DNA of 27,500 nt, from NCBI GenBank assembly GCA_016946835.1, contig JACVTC010000063.1, positions 190,001 through 217,500 on the forward strand, in the 5' to 3' direction. The DNA is from Neocallimastix lanati (nom. inval.) (lineage: Eukaryota > Neocallimastigomycota > Neocallimastigomycetes > Neocallimastigales > Neocallimastigaceae). Each line of letters begins with the position of its first letter. The first letter of the stretch is position 1. Shown piece by piece: positions 21,201-27,500 of the stretch. The notes beneath the pieces are model-generated. The model saw only the letters and a program-made list of their open reading frames with translations, had not been told where the DNA came from and did not search any database. The position numbers and the translations under genes are program-made.

Positions 21201-24121
21201 GAATTCTTGTTCCTTAGCTTCAATAGCAGCAAGAGCAGCAGTCTTTTCGGCTTCAATGGATGAAATCTTAGCATTGATTTCTTGAGCCTTATCTAATTCT
21301 TGTTGTAAACGACCTTCTAATTCTTCCTTTTCTTGAAGTAAACTGCTGATCTTATCTTGAGTTTCTTCCTGTTGTTTCACTCCAGAATTCTTTTCTTGCT
21401 CTAATTGTTCTTCTAAGGCTCTAGTTTTTTCATCTTGTGCACGAATGTTTTGTTTCAACATCATAATTTGTTGATTCATCACTTCAATCATTTCATCTTG
21501 ATCATTATTACTAGATAACGCTTTAGCTGTATTAGCAGAGGCTTCAGCTTCATCCTTTAAGTTTTCAATTTGCTTCTTTAAGAGTTCAATTTGTTCCTCA
21601 TAATCTTCTCCCTTTTGTTTTTCGGCCATGAGGGTACTGTTTAATTGATTTAATTTTTCTTGGAAAGCCTTAAGTTGATCTTCTAATTCCTTTTGAGCAT
21701 TCTTTAATTCATTTTCTACAGCTTCCTTTTCAGCTACGGCTTTCTTTAAGGCCTCTTGATTCTTTGAGTAATCTTCTTCAAGGGATTGTTGTTCCCTAGC
21801 GAGATCTTGTTGTTGAGATTGGAGGGTTTGTTGAAGTTTATCATTTTCAGAGGTAAGGGTTTCCACTTGTTCCGAGAGAGAAAGAATCTTTTGATTTTGT
21901 TCTTCATAACTTTTTTCAAGTCTTTCAATGAGAGCTTTTTGTTCCTGTTCGACGGCCTTCAATTGCTCTAATTCAATTAAAGGTTGTTCCACAGCAACTG
22001 TTTCATTTTCTTTTGTGATTTCACGATTGATTTCATCAAGGTTTTCTTGAGCCTTAGCTAAAAGAGCTGCATCCTCCTTAGCTTGAGCAAGTTCTGCAGA
22101 GAGTTGATCCCTAGTTTCCTTCATAGCATCTAATTCTTGACGAAGTCTAGCGATTTCATCATCCTTACCTTCTAAATCTTTGGAACGCTCACTAGAAACT
22201 TCTAAGGCTTTAGTGAGAGCTTCCTTTTCTCCTAAAACAGCTTCTAATTGTTTTTGAACTTCAGCAATTTCAGCAGTTTTAGCTTGTTGTAATTCTTCTA
22301 ATTCCAACTTACTTTTTTCTTCAAGTTCTGCCTTTGCGGTTTCTAAAGCAGCAATATCTGCCTTAAGTTGAACAATTTCTTCTTGAAGTGATTTTGATTC
22401 TTGTTCAAAAGCTTCTTTTTGTTGATCTAATTTTTCCATTAATTCCACATTAGCTTGAACCTTAGCTTCATATTCCTTTCTAAAGGTTTCATATTCTTCT
22501 TCAATAGCCTTCTTCTCAGCTTCTAAGGCTTCATATTCCTTCTTTTCCTTTTCAATTTCAGATCTGGATACTTCAGCCGTCTCATTAGCTTCTTGACTCT
22601 TTTGTTCTAATTCAGTAAGACGTTGTTTCAATTCTTTAATTTCTTCTTCCTTTAGAGCCATTTCTTTCTCTAATCCTTCAACTTGGCTATCCTCTTGAAT
22701 GGATTTTTCCTTAATTTCATTGATTTGAGTATCCTTTTCTTGAAGTTGTTGTTGAACTTCTTGTAATTGTTTTTCAATTTCTGAAAGTTTCTCAGATTTT
22801 TGATTTAATTCTTCAGATAAGGAGGAAGCAGCTTCCTTTTCCTTTTGAAGTGCTTCAATTTGAGCATCCTTTTCCTTGGCTTCCTTTGTTAAAGTTTCAA
22901 TAGAAGCATTCTTCTGATCAAGAGCTCCTTGTAAAGTCTTTACTGAAGCAGTAGCTTCTTCAGCTTCCTTAGTAAGTTGAGTTAATTGATCCTTCAAAAC
23001 TTGAATTTCTTTTTGAAGTTGTTCAACTTCACCAGAAGCAGTTTCTGATTCGTTAAGCTTAGTTACTTCACTCTTTAAATCATTTCTTTCCTTTTCTAAT
23101 TCAGAGATTTTCTTGTTAAGCTTCTTAATTTCATCTTGAAGACCGGCTATTGTTTTTTCTTGTTCTTCTTTTAAAGCTTTGTAATCCTTTTCCTTTAATG
23201 AAATTTGGAATTTTAATTCAGAAAGAGCGGTATCATGATTACGAATTAAAGTATCTTTTTCACTTTCTTTTTTAGATAATTGATCCTTTAATTTTTTAAG
23301 TTCATTCTGTGTTTTAGTGAGGTTTGATTCAGCTTCCTTTAATTGAGAATTAACAATATCTTCTTTTTCTTTTAATTCATCAATTTCTTTAGTTAATTTA
23401 CTGGCATCTTTGTTAGTAGTTGTGGTTTCCTTTCCATCATTAAACTTTGTCTTTGATTTAGCTTCTTCTAACTCCTTTTCCAACTGGACGATCTTATTTT
23501 CTAATTTTGCTTTAGCCTCTTCATAAATTTCCTTTTTACGAGATTCAGCTGGATTGAAAGAACGACTATAATTACTAGTTCTGATAATAGTAGAACCTGT
23601 TTTTGGTGAAGTAGGTGGAGTATATACAGGTGAATTTCTATTCTTTGGAGGAATCTTAGTAGAAGTTATTTTAGAAGCCTTTGGAATATAAGCATTTTCT
23701 CTTTCTTCTTTTTCTTTTTGAGCCTTTAATTCAAAGGCTCTTAAACGACTTAAGAATTCACTTTTTCCTTGACTTCTAGTTTCCTTTTGTTGCTTTCCTT
23801 CTAAAATTTTCTATATTATAAAAATACACATATATTTATTATATATATTAATAAAGAACGAGATTATATATTTAAAAAAAAATGCACAAATATATATTTA
23901 ATAAAATATATATAATAAAAATTTAATCATGAATTAAAATTATTTATAATATATATAATTAATAATTATCAAAAATTAATTTATCAAATTAAATTCATTT
24001 AATATTATTATCAAGTTTAAAATATATATAAATAAAATTTTACCATAAATGAATTAGATCTTGGGGAATTAAAAACAGAAACACCGTTACTTCCGGATTC
24101 ACTACTATAACCATCAGACAT
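18288..24121 (-). CDS. Giant coiled-coil protein, two exons (join 24121-24044 and 23810-18288)
   Basis: Exon 1 (24121-24044) begins ATG and encodes MSDGYSSESGSNGVSVFNSP and six more residues, ending at Met26. Exon 2 (23810-18288) continues in frame with KILEGKQQKE and runs to TAA, for 1866 residues. Residues 1 to about 120 are basic and Ser/Pro-rich (for example PVYTPPTSPKTGS). From about 120 to 1645 the protein is an almost continuous Glu/Lys/Gln/Ala/Leu heptad coiled coil. A polar break (about 1645-1710, with NPSSASTSVIDESEV) precedes a last coil. Repeats inside are listed separately. Such proteins act as tethers or cytoskeletal, spindle-pole or Golgi scaffolds. I cannot assign a family; no motor head, GRIP or other terminal domain is visible. 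Reading only from a non-ATG codon at 23483 would lose 135 residues. Its base composition is visibly richer in G+C than its flanks, as expected of a conserved gene. Confidence 0.88.
19222..19410 (-). repeat. 63-base (21-residue) tandem repeat in the coiled-coil gene
   Basis: The landmark AATTCAG recurs at 19222, 19285 and 19348. The unit codes for AxxKNYENEKEAKAKEIAELKE-like sequence, with two close copies and a more divergent third. Confidence 0.85.
19697..19945 (-). repeat. 54-base (18-residue) tandem repeat in the coiled-coil gene
   Basis: Plus-strand landmarks CCTTTTC(T/C)TCTTCAA recur at 19751, 19805, 19859 and 19913, exactly 54 bases apart. The coded unit is EEEKAQLIEQQAEAKKAF, present four to five times with small changes. 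Confidence 0.92.
19900..21785 (-). repeat. Tandem duplication of a 300-340-residue coding block
   Basis: Within the coiled-coil gene, copy 1 (residues about 702-1041) and copy 2 (about 1042-1330) both begin SLEE(D/E)(Y/F)SK and share DQDEMIEVMNQQIMMLKQNI and long stretches after it. DNA landmarks in the shared part are 957 bases apart (20524 against 21481). Copy 1 holds about 20 extra residues near its start. Confidence 0.9.
23811..24043 (-). other. Phase-0 spliceosomal intron in the coiled-coil gene
   Basis: On the minus strand the donor is ATG|GTAAAA (GT at 24043-24042) and the acceptor is ATAATATAG|AAAATT (AG at 23812-23811). The intron is 233 bases and very AT-rich. Both exons are in frame at the junction without splitting a codon. 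The reading frame is closed just inside the intron by a TAG at the acceptor, so splicing is required to join a start codon to the long exon. Confidence 0.85.

Positions 24122-27500
<3,379 letters not shown>

Noticed and set aside
23481-23483. Translation start of the coiled-coil protein at 23483
   Set aside because: The codon is TTG and the frame stays open and protein-like for 109 more codons upstream, then joins a proper ATG exon.

Overview
The window looks like nuclear DNA of a very AT-rich eukaryote, most likely an anaerobic gut fungus (Neocallimastigomycota). This is an inference. It rests on the extreme A+T content, on A or T runs of 30-45 bases and long AAT/ATT microsatellites, on Asn-rich ankyrin proteins built from KYLIEHGADINKEN-type repeats, on a short GT-AG intron, and on two genes of bacterial/phage type for peptidoglycan binding and cleavage. 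Bacterial genes of this sort are expected in fungi that live among rumen bacteria. A dictyostelid or another AT-rich protist cannot be excluded from sequence alone.

Five protein-coding genes can be supported. (1) 1-3083, minus strand: an ankyrin-type protein open to the left window edge (1027 codons visible), with a roughly 160-residue module repeated three times and Asn/Thr-rich linkers. (2) 4560-5504, minus: a 314-residue protein made of four PG_binding_1 repeats with no catalytic domain. (3) 7676-8284, plus: a 202-residue phage-tail-type lysozyme with its catalytic-type Glu intact. (4) 11439-13574, plus: a 711-residue protein with 16 ankyrin repeats. (5) 18288-24121, minus: a 1866-residue coiled-coil protein encoded by two exons. 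Its true start lies in a 78-base first exon upstream of a 233-base phase-0 intron.

Genes 2 and 3 stand head to head across about 2.2 kb. Together they hold the two halves of a typical bacterial endolysin, a wall-binding part and a catalytic part, as separate proteins. This is the most interesting arrangement in the window. Neither has a visible signal peptide, so where they act is open.

The intergenic DNA (3.1-4.6, 5.5-7.7, 8.3-11.4, 13.6-18.3 and 24.1-27.5 kb) is dominated by homopolymers, microsatellites, a 7-bp minisatellite and short tandem duplications. The 13.9-16.5 kb stretch differs: it holds small GC-richer islands, a duplicated block and short codon-like fragments, possibly remains of a decayed gene or element. 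No rRNA, convincing tRNA, CRISPR array or intact transposon was found.
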